Source of the DNA: Neobacillus sp. PS3-34
GTDB taxonomy: Bacteria; Bacillota; Bacilli; Bacillales; Cytobacillaceae
NCBI RefSeq assembly: GCF_030915465.1
Contig: NZ_CP133267.1
Coordinates: forward strand, 3,523,001 to 3,587,000
Length of the DNA: 64,000 bases
Direction of reading: 5' to 3'
Shown: one piece after another, positions 1 to 9,503 of the stretch
How positions within the stretch are numbered: the stretch's first letter is position 1
Layout of the letters: every line of letters begins with the position of its first letter
The notes under the pieces: model-generated
What the model saw: the letters and a program-made list of their open reading frames with translations, nothing else
The model's database searches: none
Told to the model about the DNA's origin: nothing
Made by a program: the position numbers and the translations under genes

Positions 1-531
1 ATTGTCATGGTAGGGGAAATCCGTGATAAAGAAACAGTCGAGGTTGCTATCAGAGCTTCACTGACAGGTCACTTGGTTCTCAGCACATTGCATACAAATG
101 ATTCGATTGGGACAGTTACAAGGCTGCAGGACATGGGGGTAGAGCCGTTCTTGCTTGCTTCATCCTTAAGCGGAATTGTTGCCCAGCGTCTTGTTCGAAA
201 GGTGTGCCGTGACTGTCTAGATGTTCACGATCCTTCCACACGTGAAATGGAGATTTTTGCACGGCGAGGTATTAAAATAGAAAAGGTTTCGAAGGGCCGT
301 GGCTGCTCTTCATGTAATATGACTGGATATAAAGGGAGGATTGCCCTGCATGAAGTACTAGTCATAAATGATGAGATGCGCCGTGTGATCATGAATGGTG
401 AATCGTTTCAAAAGCTTCGTGATCTGGCCATTAAAAACAAGACTATTTTCTTGATGGATGACGGCCTGATAAAAATAAAGCAAGGCTTAACAACAACGGA
501 AGAAGTTCTGCGTGTTGCCATTTTGGAGTAG
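1..531 (+). CDS. pilB: Type IV pilus extension ATPase PilB (3' part)
   Basis: This is the C-terminal 176 residues of a GspE/PilB-type secretion ATPase; the reading frame is open from base 1, so the 5' part lies outside the window. Visible are the Walker B and Asp-box region ([10 protein letters not shown]), the His-box ([12 protein letters not shown]) and a zinc-binding tetracysteine pattern (CRDC ... CSSCN), which is characteristic of PilB/GspE and absent from PilT. The family hydrolyses ATP at the cytoplasmic base of the pilus to drive pilin polymerisation. It is followed 10 bases later by pilT and then by a complete set of pilus genes, which favours PilB of a type IVa pilus over the competence ATPase ComGA. 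The stop codon is at 529-531. Confidence 0.92.
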   Translation: MVMVGEIRDKETVEVAIRASLTGHLVLSTLHTNDSIGTVTRLQDMGVEPFLLASSLSGIVAQRLVRKVCRDCLDVHDPSTREMEIFARRGIKIEKVSKGRGCSSCNMTGYKGRIALHEVLVINDEMRRVIMNGESFQKLRDLAIKNKTIFLMDDGLIKIKQGLTTTEEVLRVAILE

Positions 532-541
532 GAGTAACAGA

Positions 542-1581
542 ATGAAGGAAAATATAGATTTAATTTTAAGGGCGGCATACGAGCTAAAAGCGTCGGATAT
601 CCATCTGACTGTTGGTGTGCCCCCGATCATGAGAATAAATGGGGATTTAAAAAAGTATGGAAAAGATTCTTTAAAGCCTGCAGATACAGAAGGGATGGCT
701 AAGGCAATCATTCCGGAAAATATGTGGGATATATTTAAAGAGAGAGGGGAACTTGATTTCTCCTATGGCTTGCCAGGTGTATCACGTTTTCGGGTGAATA
801 CCTACCATCAGCGTAGTTGTGTAGCTATGGCGCTAAGAATTGTTCCATCAAAGGTTCCTTCTATTGATGATTTGGATCTTCCGGATACCTTGAAGAAAGT
901 AATTGAAAAACCCCAGGGACTTTTGCTGGTTACAGGCCGACGGGAAGCGGTAAATCCACGACGCTCGCATCGATGATCAATTTTATGAATGTTAATATGC
1001 GAAAACATATCATCACACTTGAAGATCCGATTGAGTATTTGCATAAGCATGGAAATTCGATTATTGACCAGCGTGAAGTCGGTTTCGACACAAAAAACTT
1101 TGCTAATGGACTAAGGGCAGCATTAAGGCAAGACCCAGATGTTATCCTGGTGGGGGAAATGCGTGATTTGGAAACGATTCAAACCGCCATTACCGCAGCA
1201 GAGACTGGCCATCTTGTTTTGGGTACTCTGCACACCTCCAGTGCCCCTGCAACGATAAACCGAATTATTGACGTCTTTCCTCCGGCGCAGCAGCCGCAGA
1301 TTAGAATTCAACTTGCATCTGTCCTTGTGGGAATTATTTCACAGCGCCTCTTTCCGACAGCCGATAAGCAGGCCAGGAAGGCAGCGACAGAAATTATGAT
1401 CAACAATGCAGCTATTTCCAATTTGATTCGCAACGAAAAAATCCATCAGATTCCAAGCATCATGCAGACTTCCCGTGCCCAGGGAATGCATACACTTGAA
1501 ACAAGCATCAAGGATTTGATTGATAAAGGCCTTATCATGAAAGATCTTGCGCTGCCGTATCTACAGGAGAAAATGGTTTAA
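542..1581 (+). CDS. pilT: Type IV pilus retraction ATPase PilT (one frameshift)
   Basis: PilT powers pilus disassembly and therefore twitching and DNA uptake. The start ATG at 542 follows the ribosome-binding site GGAGTAGGAG. The protein would be about 346 residues: an N-terminal PAS-like domain (KASDIHLTVG), Walker A (GPTGSGKST near residue 135), Walker B (DPDVILVGEMRD) and the His-box (GHLVLGTLHT). It lacks the tetracysteine motif of PilB. A 1-base deletion lies in the Walker A codons: observed GGCCGACGGG at 935-944, where GGCCCGACGGG would restore G-P-T-G-S-G-K. Everything after about 940 is read in the next frame. The Walker A site is otherwise intact, so the break is judged a sequence error at a GGCC site and not a real mutation. 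Confidence 0.93.
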
Positions 1582-1582
1582 T

Positions 1583-2796
1583 ATGGCGCGGTTTAAATAC
1601 GTCGGGCGTGACCGAAAAGGGAAGAGGCAGGGCACTCTTAGCTCCGGATCAAAACGTGAAGCACTTTTAAAGTTAAAAGAAGACGGAATTCGTGTAATCG
1701 AAATAACGGAAGTTCCCGAAACACTGATGAACAAGGATATTTCTATTGGGAATCCGGTTAAGCTGGAACATTTTGTTGTTTATTTACGGCAATTTGCTAC
1801 TCTGCTTAAAGCAGGAGTTACCGTCGTTGATGCAACCGCCATTTTGGCGGCACAAACTGACAGCAAGCCTCTAAAAAAGGCATTATTAGATGTAGAGCAG
1901 GAGCTGAGGGAAGGTAATCCGCTTTCAGAGGCAGCGAAAAAGCATAATAAAATCTTTTCATCTATGTTTATTAATATGGTCAGAGCAGGTGAAGTCGGAG
2001 GGAATATGGAGGAAACGCTCGAGCGGTTAGCCGAACATTTCGAAAAGCAGCATCACACCCGACAAAAAATCGTTTCTGCACTTACCTATCCGCTTGTAAT
2101 TGCTATTATCGCTATCGCGGTTGTGATATTTTTGCTGGTCACCGTGGTACCTACCTTTGTAAATATGTTTGCTGATCTTGGAGGCGAGCTTCCGGCCATC
2201 ACCCAGTTTGTTTTGAATGCGAGCGGCTTTATGCAGCGTTTTTGGTGGCTGGTTGCGCTGTTAATAATATCTATTTTTATTCTAGTAATCTATATGCGCA
2301 AGAATAAAAATACCAAATATTATTTGGATTACATGCTGCTTAGGATGCCTATTTTCGGGAAGATGATGCAGAAGGCGGTTCTAGCAAGAATGACTAGGAC
2401 GCTTAGCTCATTGTTCTCAAGTTCCGTTCCAATTCTGCAGGCGATGTCGATTGTCGAAAATGTGGTTGAGAATGAAGTGATTGCTAGAGTAATACGCCAA
2501 TCGCGAGATTCTCTGGAGAAGGCAGGTCAATGACGGAGCCTATGAAGGAGCACTGGGCCTTTCCGCCTCTTGTTACACAAATGATTTCGATAGGGGAAGA
2601 ATCAGGTGCACTCGATTCTCTGTTGACAAAAATAGCAGACTTTTATGAAAAGGAAGTCGATACAGGGACGGACCGCCTGAAATCTTTAATTGAGCCCATC
2701 ATGATTGTCGTATTGGCGTGCCTAGTAGGAACAATCGTGACATCCATAATGGTACCGATGTTCGATATGTTCAATCAATTTGACAAAAAATATTAA
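1583..2796 (+). CDS. pilC: Type IV pilus inner-membrane platform protein PilC (one frameshift)
   Basis: This is a GspF/PilC family platform protein of about 404 residues, the polytopic membrane protein that couples the ATPases to the growing pilin filament. It carries two repeated T2SSF domains (about residues 65-190 and 270-395) with hydrophobic segments near residues 170-200, 220-245 and 375-400. The repeated signature is visible as MVRAGEVGGN and MISIGEESGA. ATG 1583 starts one base after the pilT stop, so the two are translationally coupled. A 1-base deletion near 2518 (AAGGCAGG where AAGGGCAGG is expected) splits the second domain; the downstream frame resumes at SMTEPMKEHW, exactly where the family continues. 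A real break is unlikely. Confidence 0.92.
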
Positions 2797-2864
2797 TTTC
2801 AGAATAAATCTATCAAAATATATAAAAAAGTGACAATAAAAGTAAAATTTTAGAAAAAAACTAG

Positions 2865-2893
2865 TTTCTATGTCATAACACATGTTGTATAAT
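2865..2893 (+). promoter_or_regulatory. Possible sigma-A promoter for pilA
   Basis: A perfect TATAAT lies at 2888-2893, about 50 bases before the pilin gene and in an AT-rich gap after pilC. The matching -35 (TTTCTA at 2865-2870, 17-base spacer) is poor. A separate promoter would suit the major pilin, which is needed in excess over the assembly proteins. This is inferred from sequence only. Confidence 0.35.
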
Positions 2894-2941
2894 AAAAAGT
2901 AATTATAAATAGGCAAAAAGGACTATAGGAGAGTGGGAGAA

Positions 2942-3361
2942 TTGGTTAATAGGTTGAAAATGAAATTAAAAGAACAAAAGGGCTTTACTCTTATTGAATT
3001 ATTAGCGGTAATTGTTATTTTAGGGATTATTGCTGCTATTGCAATTCCTGCAATTGGGAATGTGATTAGTAAATCAAACGATAAAGCAACTGTACAAGAA
3101 GGTCTACAAATTATCAGTGCTGCTAAAATGTATGTAGCAAACAATAATGTTACTACAGCGCAAACTTTATCTAAGACACAATTAGACCCATTTTTGGATC
3201 ATGTTAAGTCAAATACATTTTCAGTAATATTAACTGTTGATTCTGTAAGTGGGAAAATTACGTATGCACTTGGAGGAAGTCATCCTGCTATACCTATTGC
3301 TAACACAACAACAGGTGCTACATCAGCGACTGAACAGCAGCTTACTGACGCAACTCATTAA
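2942..3361 (+). CDS. pilA: Type IV pilin PilA
   Basis: This is a type IV prepilin of about 139 residues. It has the class III signal: a short basic leader ending K-G, then FTLIELLAVIVILGII, with cleavage expected between Gly and Phe, Phe +1 N-methylated and Glu +5 present. The hydrophobic helix is followed by a small C-terminal domain without cysteines and with a low-complexity Thr/Ala tail. TTG at 2942 is preferred because AGGAG at 2927-2931 is well spaced; GTG 2933 is too close to it and ATG 2960 is an alternative that leaves a shorter leader. The stop overlaps the pilD start (TAATG). The gene is visibly more AT-rich than its neighbours, as often seen for variable pilins. Confidence 0.88.
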   Translation: MVNRLKMKLKEQKGFTLIELLAVIVILGIIAAIAIPAIGNVISKSNDKATVQEGLQIISAAKMYVANNNVTTAQTLSKTQLDPFLDHVKSNTFSVILTVDSVSGKITYALGGSHPAIPIANTTTGATSATEQQLTDATH

Positions 3362-4117
3362 TGATTAATATTTTAGTATTTTTTTATGGAATAGTTTTAG
3401 GCTCCTTCTTCAACGTAGTAGGTCTCAGGGTACCTTTAAAGAAATCTATAGTTAAACCACGCTCATCTTGCCCGACATGCGGACATCAATTAAGAGCCTG
3501 GGAGTTAATACCCGTACTATCATATTGCATTCAAGGGGGGAAATGCCGCGGCTGTAAGTCGCGGATTTCTCCCATTTATCCTTTAACGGAGCTGATAACA
3601 GGACTTTTGTTTGTTATGGCGCCCATAGTTCTTGGCTTCACAAGTGAGCTATTTGTTGCTTGGGCATTGATTTCACTTCTTATGATAATCTTCGTTTCGG
3701 ATATCCATTATATGATCATCCCTGATAAAATTTTGATCGTGTTTGCAGGGATTTTTTTATTTGAACGGATTGTTTGCGCAGCTTTCTCCCTGGTGGGATT
3801 CCATTTTGGGAGCTATTATCGGCTTTTTGGTTCTTTTAGCTATTTCCTTCGTCAGCAAAGGTGGTATGGGCGGAGGGGATGTAAAATTATTCGCTTTAAT
3901 CGGATTTGTATTGGGCACGAAGCTGTTTTTCTTGTCTTTCTTTCTCTCCACACTTTTTGGAGCGCTTTTTGGAGTGTTTGCACTGCTGTTAAAACTGGTC
4001 AAAAGAAGGGAACCAATCCCATTCGGCGCTTTTATCGGAGCAGGCACTTTGACTGCCTATTTCTTTGGAGATCAAATTATCAATATTTATCTTCATTTTT
4101 TATCAACAGGATTCTAA
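3361..4117 (+). CDS. pilD: Prepilin peptidase PilD (one frameshift)
   Basis: This bifunctional aspartic protease and N-methyltransferase of about 251 residues removes the leader of PilA-like prepilins and methylates the new N-terminus. The N-terminal cytoplasmic domain carries the two CxxC pairs (CPTCGHQL and CRGCKSRIS). The catalytic aspartates are in VSDIHYMIIPDKI and GGGDVKLF, within six to eight hydrophobic helices. The frame changes by +1 near 3750 in a T-run: seven T's are seen, and six would give continuous AGIFYLNGLFAQLSPWWDS. This is a homopolymer error of the type seen elsewhere in the window. The gene begins within the pilA stop codon. Confidence 0.9.
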
Positions 4118-4132
4118 TTAAGGGGTAGTTGT

Positions 4133-5128
4133 ATGTCTTTTTCCCTATCAGTACGAAAAAACCGTACGGTCAATTTAATATTGAATGACCATTCCATCCG
4201 TTATTTAGATCTGAAACAAACTAATCCCCCTGTCGCACAAAAATGGGGCGAACGTTTCTTGCCACCAGGAATAATTTCTGAAGGGAGAATTATTGATTTT
4301 GAGTCCCTTGAAAATATTCTGGAGGAATGCCTGGAGGATTGGAAGCTAAATAAAAGAAGTGTCCGGTTTACCGTTCCAGATCCTCTTGTAATCATCCGTA
4401 AAGTTGCCGTACCTGCAGATGTGGAGGAAGATGAACTAAAAAGCTATCTCTACCTGGAACTGGGCTCAAGTATTCATTTGCCTTTTGAAGACCCCGTTTT
4501 TGATATTTACCAATTGCCAAGCGAAGGGTCTCAGAAGGAAATACTCTTGTTTGCTTCCCCGGAAAAATACGTTATGGAGCTGGCAGATTTATTATCAGGT
4601 CTCAAGCTTAATCCCGTTTCCGCAGATATCTCCCCTCTGGCACTATACAGGCTGTATCATACCCTCGATCAGGGGAACAGAGATGAACGGTTATTTAATA
4701 TACAGTTTACTCTAACCAGTGTGACCATGAGTGTTTTTGAGAATCAGATTCCGCAATTTATGCGCCATTTTCCATTGGACTTCGACCTGGAAAAGTGGGA
4801 AATTAAACGCGACAGGACCGGACATCATGAGTATAGGTATACGGGAGAATCTACGGAACTTCAGTTTCAGCTAGATGATATATACAAAGAAATGATCAAG
4901 CTGATGGATTTTTACAAGTATTCTCTTCATAACGGCTCGAAAGAAATTTCAAAGATTCTTTTAAGCGGAGATCATCCATTGCTGCTCTTAATCTACAAGG
5001 AAATAAATGAGAGATTCGAAGTGCCAGTCCAGACATTAAATATAGAGACTGTTACAAATACAAAAAATAAAGTTGTACCTGCAACACATTTGCTGGCATT
5101 GGGCCTTGCATTAAAAGAGGTGGAATAA
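4133..5128 (+). CDS. pilM: Type IV pilus assembly protein PilM
   Basis: This 331-residue protein has the actin-like ATPase fold of PilM/EpsL-type pilus proteins, recognised from its length, its N-terminal beta-strand pattern (VNLILNDHSIRYLDL) and its position directly before pilN and pilO. In characterised systems PilM is cytoplasmic and binds the N-terminus of PilN, linking the ATPases to the membrane alignment complex. The stop overlaps the pilN start (TAATG). Nucleotide-binding residues are poorly conserved here by eye, as is common in Gram-positive PilM, so the function rests on context as much as on motif. Confidence 0.8.
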   Translation: MSFSLSVRKNRTVNLILNDHSIRYLDLKQTNPPVAQKWGERFLPPGIISEGRIIDFESLENILEECLEDWKLNKRSVRFTVPDPLVIIRKVAVPADVEEDELKSYLYLELGSSIHLPFEDPVFDIYQLPSEGSQKEILLFASPEKYVMELADLLSGLKLNPVSADISPLALYRLYHTLDQGNRDERLFNIQFTLTSVTMSVFENQIPQFMRHFPLDFDLEKWEIKRDRTGHHEYRYTGESTELQFQLDDIYKEMIKLMDFYKYSLHNGSKEISKILLSGDHPLLLLIYKEINERFEVPVQTLNIETVTNTKNKVVPATHLLALGLALKEVE

Positions 5129-5790
5129 TGCTTGTAGAAATTAACCTGCTGCCAAGAAAAGAACGGGGAAAATCGACCTTAATAGTCATTGCCGGCATTT
5201 TTCTTGCTTTATGTTTTTTAGCAGCCAGCTTCTTTTATTGGAGAATGCACTCATTAAATAATCAAATAGATTCCATCAGCAGGATGACTGCCCAGACTCA
5301 GCAAATTGCCACAAGAGAACAAAAATCTGTAATTGCTTTTGAGTCAACAGACTCTGTTAAAAATCTTGAGTCATCAATCGATTGGGCTGAAAAGTATTCC
5401 ATCCTATCTGTTCCGGTGATGAGGCATTTGACTGCGCTTCTTCCAGAAAGGGGTTTTATTCAATCCTTTAGTTATGATGAAACTGGTACGCTTACCTTGA
5501 CTGTACAATTTGATACCAGCAGGGAAGCTGCGTATTTTCTTGACCGATTGAATAGAGATGAATGGATTGATGATGCGGAATTAAGCTCTTTACTAGCGCA
5601 GGAGCAGGATAGCACCCAGGAAAATACAGCTCTTAGCAGCAGTCCTTACACCTCTGCTTCTACAAATAACGATTATATGCCACGTTATATGGGACAATTT
5701 GAAATAAAGTTAAACAAGGAAATGGCCAGGAAAAATGGCACTGTGGAAAATGACGAGGCTGTTGCAGGGGAAGGAGTGTCTGGATCATGA
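5128..5790 (+). CDS. pilN: Type IV pilus assembly protein PilN
   Basis: A 220-residue bitopic membrane protein beginning with the characteristic PilN motif (VEINLLPRKER), the tail that docks on PilM. One transmembrane helix follows at about residues 17-40, then a coiled-coil-rich extracytoplasmic region and a ferredoxin-like segment ending in a low-complexity Ser/Thr stretch. It forms a heterodimer with PilO in known systems. Its last codons overlap pilO (ATGA), which supports co-translation. Confidence 0.85.
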   Translation: MLVEINLLPRKERGKSTLIVIAGIFLALCFLAASFFYWRMHSLNNQIDSISRMTAQTQQIATREQKSVIAFESTDSVKNLESSIDWAEKYSILSVPVMRHLTALLPERGFIQSFSYDETGTLTLTVQFDTSREAAYFLDRLNRDEWIDDAELSSLLAQEQDSTQENTALSSSPYTSASTNNDYMPRYMGQFEIKLNKEMARKNGTVENDEAVAGEGVSGS

Positions 5791-6632
5791 AACTTCAATT
5801 CTCCAAAAAGGAAAAGCTGACCATAACTGCATTAACGCTCTTGTTAATCGCCTTTGTGGCCATTGCTCAATTTCTTTTTGTTCAGCCACTGAATACCGAG
5901 CTGCAGCAGAAGGAGCAGTCATTAAAAACAGAACAGCAGCTGTTGAGTGTCGTTCAACAGAAGAAAGCCGGCGTTAAAAACAGCACAGTTGAAAGCACGA
6001 CGGAGCTGCAGGAAAAACTCCCCGTCAAGCCCATGGTTCAGCAGTTGATTCTTGACCTTGAAAAAGCTGAAGTTGTTTCCAATAGTTCGATTAAAAGCAT
6101 GGCTTTCACAAAAGAACAAACTCAAACAGTGCCAGCAGACCAGCAGGCCGCTCCTGCGAATGGAACTGCTTCAAGCACAACCGCTGGAAATACAAATACT
6201 TCAACAGCAACTGCGACAAATACACAACAAACACAGGGCAGCTCAAATACACAGACAGCAGCTACCCCTTCTGACCCAAATGCCCAGGCTGCCTTGCCGC
6301 CGGGAGTCCAAAAAGTAACTGTTAATTTGAGTGTCGAATCACCGAGCTATCAAGACCTGGAAAAATTCATTTCCACGCTCGAAAGCCAAAAGCGGATTTC
6401 GGTAGTGGAGAAAATTGATTTTACAGGCGGCAAGGAAATTACCAGCCTTGGACAGGAAGAAGAGCCGTTGATTTATACCCTCACTATTTCAGCCTTTTAT
6501 ATGCCAGATTTAAAGGACCTTCAAAATCAGCTTCCAAAGCTTGAAACTCCAGCACCTGCGAATAAACGCAATCCGCTGAGCAATTTTGCAGATATTTCTC
6601 CATCGGATAATGAGGAAACGCAAAATAACTAA
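5787..6632 (+). CDS. pilO: Type IV pilus assembly protein PilO
   Basis: A 281-residue bitopic protein with a short basic N-terminus (MKLQFSKKEKLT), one transmembrane helix at about residues 11-33, a coiled coil and a C-terminal domain (VTVNLSVESPSYQDLEKF), which is the conserved PilO core. A long Ala/Thr/Gln/Asn-rich linker at about residues 110-165 is unusual in length and probably crosses the thick cell wall. It is the last gene of the pilus operon and is followed by an intrinsic terminator. Confidence 0.83.
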   Translation: MKLQFSKKEKLTITALTLLLIAFVAIAQFLFVQPLNTELQQKEQSLKTEQQLLSVVQQKKAGVKNSTVESTTELQEKLPVKPMVQQLILDLEKAEVVSNSSIKSMAFTKEQTQTVPADQQAAPANGTASSTTAGNTNTSTATATNTQQTQGSSNTQTAATPSDPNAQAALPPGVQKVTVNLSVESPSYQDLEKFISTLESQKRISVVEKIDFTGGKEITSLGQEEEPLIYTLTISAFYMPDLKDLQNQLPKLETPAPANKRNPLSNFADISPSDNEETQNN

Positions 6633-6652
6633 TAATATGGCGAAATCATTCG

Positions 6653-6687
6653 ATAACAGGACGACAAAAGTCTTGTTATTTTTTTTT
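6653..6687 (+). terminator. Intrinsic terminator of the pilus operon
   Basis: A 10-bp stem (ATAACAGGAC pairing with GTCTTGTTAT, one G-U pair), a 7-base loop and a run of about nine T's. It separates the pil operon from spoIIB. Confidence 0.8.
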
Positions 6688-6740
6688 GCCTATATGATAG
6701 GATGGAACAAATTGGACGAAGCGGGAAGGGAGGAAAACAT

Positions 6741-7787
6741 GTGGACAAGCAGGATAAATCCAGAACCATTACGATTAAATTAAGTGGCAATGAACAAAAT
6801 TATCAAGTAACAAAACAGCCTGCAAAGCCTCTAATAATAAGACATGATGAAGAAAACATAATTGAGGAATCTGACTTTTCACAAGTAGCCGCAACAGAAG
6901 AATTAGCAGAAGATAGCTTTGAGTGGATTTTGCCTGAAATCACGGATAACGAAATTGGGGAATACAAAAAAATAAATACCGAAAAAAAGAGAATAAAAGC
7001 AAGCCTGTCAAGACACTTCTTACAGCTGGCGGCAAGAATAAAGGGCTCATGAAATCTGTTTTCTTCGCTGCACTTTTTGCTGTTCTACTAGGGACAAGTT
7101 TCGGGATTGTTATGTTAAAGCTCGTCATTACGGATAAGGCAGGGCCAGCACCTGGAAACGTAGTGGAGACAATCACAAAGCCAGTTCAGCAGGATCCAAC
7201 TGAAAAAGCCTCATCCTCAACTATAGGCCCGCTTACAACCTACATTATTCAGGAGGGGGTTTATTCAACAAAGCAATCCGCATTGGGAGTAGCAGCATCA
7301 GCAGAGGAAAAAGGGGTCTCGGCACAGGTGACAGAAATAAATGGAAAAGCATACTTATTTTTAGGAGCCGCTGACAGCCTTGATAATGCAAAAAAACTAG
7401 GCAGTACCTATCAGACTCTAGGATTCACAGTCTACGCCAAACCGTTTAGCGTTGCGGAAAAGGAACTTAAAAAGATCTCCGGAGAAGAAAAGTCGTTTTT
7501 TGAAAAAGCAATTTCTCTTTTCAATGGGCTTTCAGCATCATCCACGGCTGCCATTACAGATCATTCTCTCTCAAAAGACACGGCCATCAAATCTTACGGG
7601 AATTCAAAAGGAAATCAAGACATTGAAGGAATTGGATTTAAAGAATGAAAAAATAGCACAATTAAGAAATGAACTTGAAAAAGCATCGGATAAAATGAAA
7701 GACTATCAAAAAAATGGTAATATCAAAACTGCAATTGCAGCACAGCAAAGTCTGCTTAATTTTTTGTCGCTATACAACTCACTTTAA
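6741..7787 (+). CDS. spoIIB: Stage II sporulation protein B (two frameshifts)
   Basis: The position immediately upstream of maf-radC-mreB and the architecture identify SpoIIB: a hydrophilic N-terminus of about 100 residues, one transmembrane helix (VFFAALFAVLLGTSFGIVML) and an extracytoplasmic SPOR-like domain (TYIIQEGVYSTKQSAL). The protein helps SpoIIM/D/P localise to the sporulation septum and assists engulfment. GTG 6741 follows GGGAGGAAAA. Two breaks are present. Near 7042 AAGGGCTC lacks one G, which splits the gene just before the membrane helix. Near 7582 a net +1/-2 change lies at GGCC, after which the C-terminal coiled-coil tail (KIAQLRNELEKASD) continues. Corrected length is about 348 residues. 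Both breaks are taken as sequence errors. Confidence 0.82.
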
Positions 7788-7829
7788 TTTCGACAACTCC
7801 CTTCATCATTCGATTATTTTCCGGGAAAT

Positions 7830-7863
7830 GAAAGTCTGTCCAAAAAGGGCAGGCTTTTTTTCG
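7830..7863 (+). terminator. Intrinsic terminator after spoIIB
   Basis: AAGTCTGTCC pairs with GGGCAGGCTT (two G-U pairs) around a short A-rich loop and is followed by seven T's. It separates spoIIB from maf-radC. Confidence 0.75.
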
Positions 7864-8017
7864 ATCCGAAAACCTATTTTTTAATCTGGAATCAGCATTT
7901 CGGTATAATCCGACAAATATTTTCAAACTTTAACGTATATAAATTGTTTGCAGCTTAAAAGTCTGATACCATTAATTTGTATCTCCCTAATACGAAGAAA
8001 AAAGGTAAGGTGATTTC

Positions 8018-8635
8018 ATGCAGGACCTCATTTTAGCCTCTTCTTCCCCACGGCGAAAAGAGCTTCTAGAAAACCTCCGACTTAATTTTGTTACCTCCAG
8101 CAGTGATGTAGATGAAAGCTTCGAGCCCGGCCTGCCGCCTGTGGATGTAGTCCAGGAACTTGCATATCGGAAAGCGGCTGCTGTTTACAAAGATAACACT
8201 GCAGCATATGTAATTGGTTCTGATACGGTCGTTTCTGTTGACGGAGAAATCCTTGGGAAGCCGGAGAACGAAACACATGCAATTGAAATGCTGAAGCTTT
8301 TGTCTGGAAGGAAACATTACGTCTACACCGGAGTGGCAATTTTATCTTCAAATATTTCCACTACTTTTTTTGAAAAAACTGAAGTCATGTTTTGGGAGTT
8401 ATCCGATGAGGAAATAAACTGGTATGTGCAGAGTGGAGAACCGTTCGACAAAGCCGGAGGGTACGGCATCCAGGGACTCGGAAGCATGCTCGTTAGAGAA
8501 ATTTCCGGTGATTATTTTGCGGTGGTAGGACTCCCTGTTTCAAGGACCATCCGTGAATTAAAAAGGCCGGTTACACGCTGCCTTATTAATTTTTCAACTT
8601 CATTAACTCCCATATTAGGGAGGGAAAATGAATGA
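8018..8635 (+). CDS. maf: Maf-like nucleotide pyrophosphatase / septum inhibitor
   Basis: A Maf/YhdE family nucleoside triphosphate pyrophosphatase of 205 residues that hydrolyses dTTP/UTP and modified nucleotides; overexpression of B. subtilis Maf blocks septation. The signature N-terminus is LILASSSPRRKELL, and the family motifs AYVIGSDTVVSVDGEILGKP and DKAGGYGIQG hold the active-site residues. The start ATG 8018 has AAGGTGA seven bases upstream. The stop overlaps radC (ATGA). The last 15 residues run past the usual Maf end. Confidence 0.93.
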   Translation: MQDLILASSSPRRKELLENLRLNFVTSSSDVDESFEPGLPPVDVVQELAYRKAAAVYKDNTAAYVIGSDTVVSVDGEILGKPENETHAIEMLKLLSGRKHYVYTGVAILSSNISTTFFEKTEVMFWELSDEEINWYVQSGEPFDKAGGYGIQGLGSMLVREISGDYFAVVGLPVSRTIRELKRPVTRCLINFSTSLTPILGRENE

Positions 8636-9321
8636 ACACAGAAACACTCATGATTCGAGATTTTCCTCAGGACGAAAGGCCGCGGGAACGTTTTATCCAG
8701 CATGGCGCCTCAAGCCTGTCCAATCATGAATTGATCGCATTGCTGCTGCGGACCGGAACGAAGGATGAATCGGTGCTTCAGCTATCAAACCGCCTTCTTT
8801 CCCAATTTGAGGGCTTCCGGCTTTTAAAAGCGGCAACACTGGAAGAAATAACCGCAATCAAGGGAATTGGAACAGCAAAGGCAATTCAGCTTCTGGCTGC
8901 CGTCGAGATTGGCAGAAGGGTCGCTAACCTCTCATATAATGACCGGTATGTCATCCGTTCTCCAGAAGATGGGGCAAAATATGTCATGAATGATATGAGA
9001 TTTCTATCACAGGAGCATTTTGTCTGCCTTTATTTAAATACTAAAAATCAGGTGCTTCATAAGCAGACAATCTTTATCGGCAGCCTTAATGCATCAATTG
9101 TGCACCCTAGGGAAGTTTTTAAAGAGGCATTCAGGAGGTCAGCTGCTTCCATTATTTGTATCCATAATCATCCTTCTGGCGATCCCGCGCCAAGCAAAGA
9201 GGATATTGAAGTAACAAAAAGGCTTGCAGAGTGCGGAAAAATAATTGGGATTGAACTTCTTGACCATTTAATCATCGGTGAAAATAAATTTGTCAGCCTT
9301 AAAGAAAAAGGTTACTTATGA
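8632..9321 (+). CDS. radC: RadC / YsxA JAB-domain protein
   Basis: A RadC family protein of 229 residues. The N-terminal half has the helix-hairpin-helix region (ITAIKGIGTAKAIQL). The C-terminal half is an MPN/JAB metalloprotease-like domain with the zinc motif HNHPSGDPAPSKED and the upstream Glu in PREVFKEA. The biochemical role remains unsettled; links to DNA repair in early work were not confirmed. It is translationally coupled to maf and precedes mreB, as in B. subtilis. Confidence 0.93.
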   Translation: MNTETLMIRDFPQDERPRERFIQHGASSLSNHELIALLLRTGTKDESVLQLSNRLLSQFEGFRLLKAATLEEITAIKGIGTAKAIQLLAAVEIGRRVANLSYNDRYVIRSPEDGAKYVMNDMRFLSQEHFVCLYLNTKNQVLHKQTIFIGSLNASIVHPREVFKEAFRRSAASIICIHNHPSGDPAPSKEDIEVTKRLAECGKIIGIELLDHLIIGENKFVSLKEKGYL

Positions 9322-9346
9322 CCTATGATTTTATTTGATGTTACGA

Positions 9347-9352
9347 TATAAT
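9347..9352 (+). promoter_or_regulatory. Possible -10 element of the mreB promoter
   Basis: A perfect TATAAT lies in the 182-base gap between radC and mreB, preceded by an AT-rich stretch without a convincing -35 at 17 bases. The long gap and the SD at 9490-9494 suggest a separate mreBCD-minCD transcription start. Confidence 0.35.
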
Positions 9353-9503
9353 ATTGTTTATGCTTTTTCGTGGAAATGATAAGCCTAAAGGGCATTTTTA
9401 ATTGTTAAACCTAAGTGAAATTTCCATATGCGGGCATTTGCCTTCATATTATTAAACCTTATCGCTAAAGAGTGCATTTCGTGTCAGAAAGGGAGATACA
9501 AGT

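Noticed and set aside
3757..4047. - strand ORF opposite pilD
   Set aside because: It is a shadow frame of the frameshifted prepilin peptidase.
9321..9503. A small gene between radC and mreB
   Set aside because: No ORF with an SD is present; the stretch reads as a promoter/leader region.
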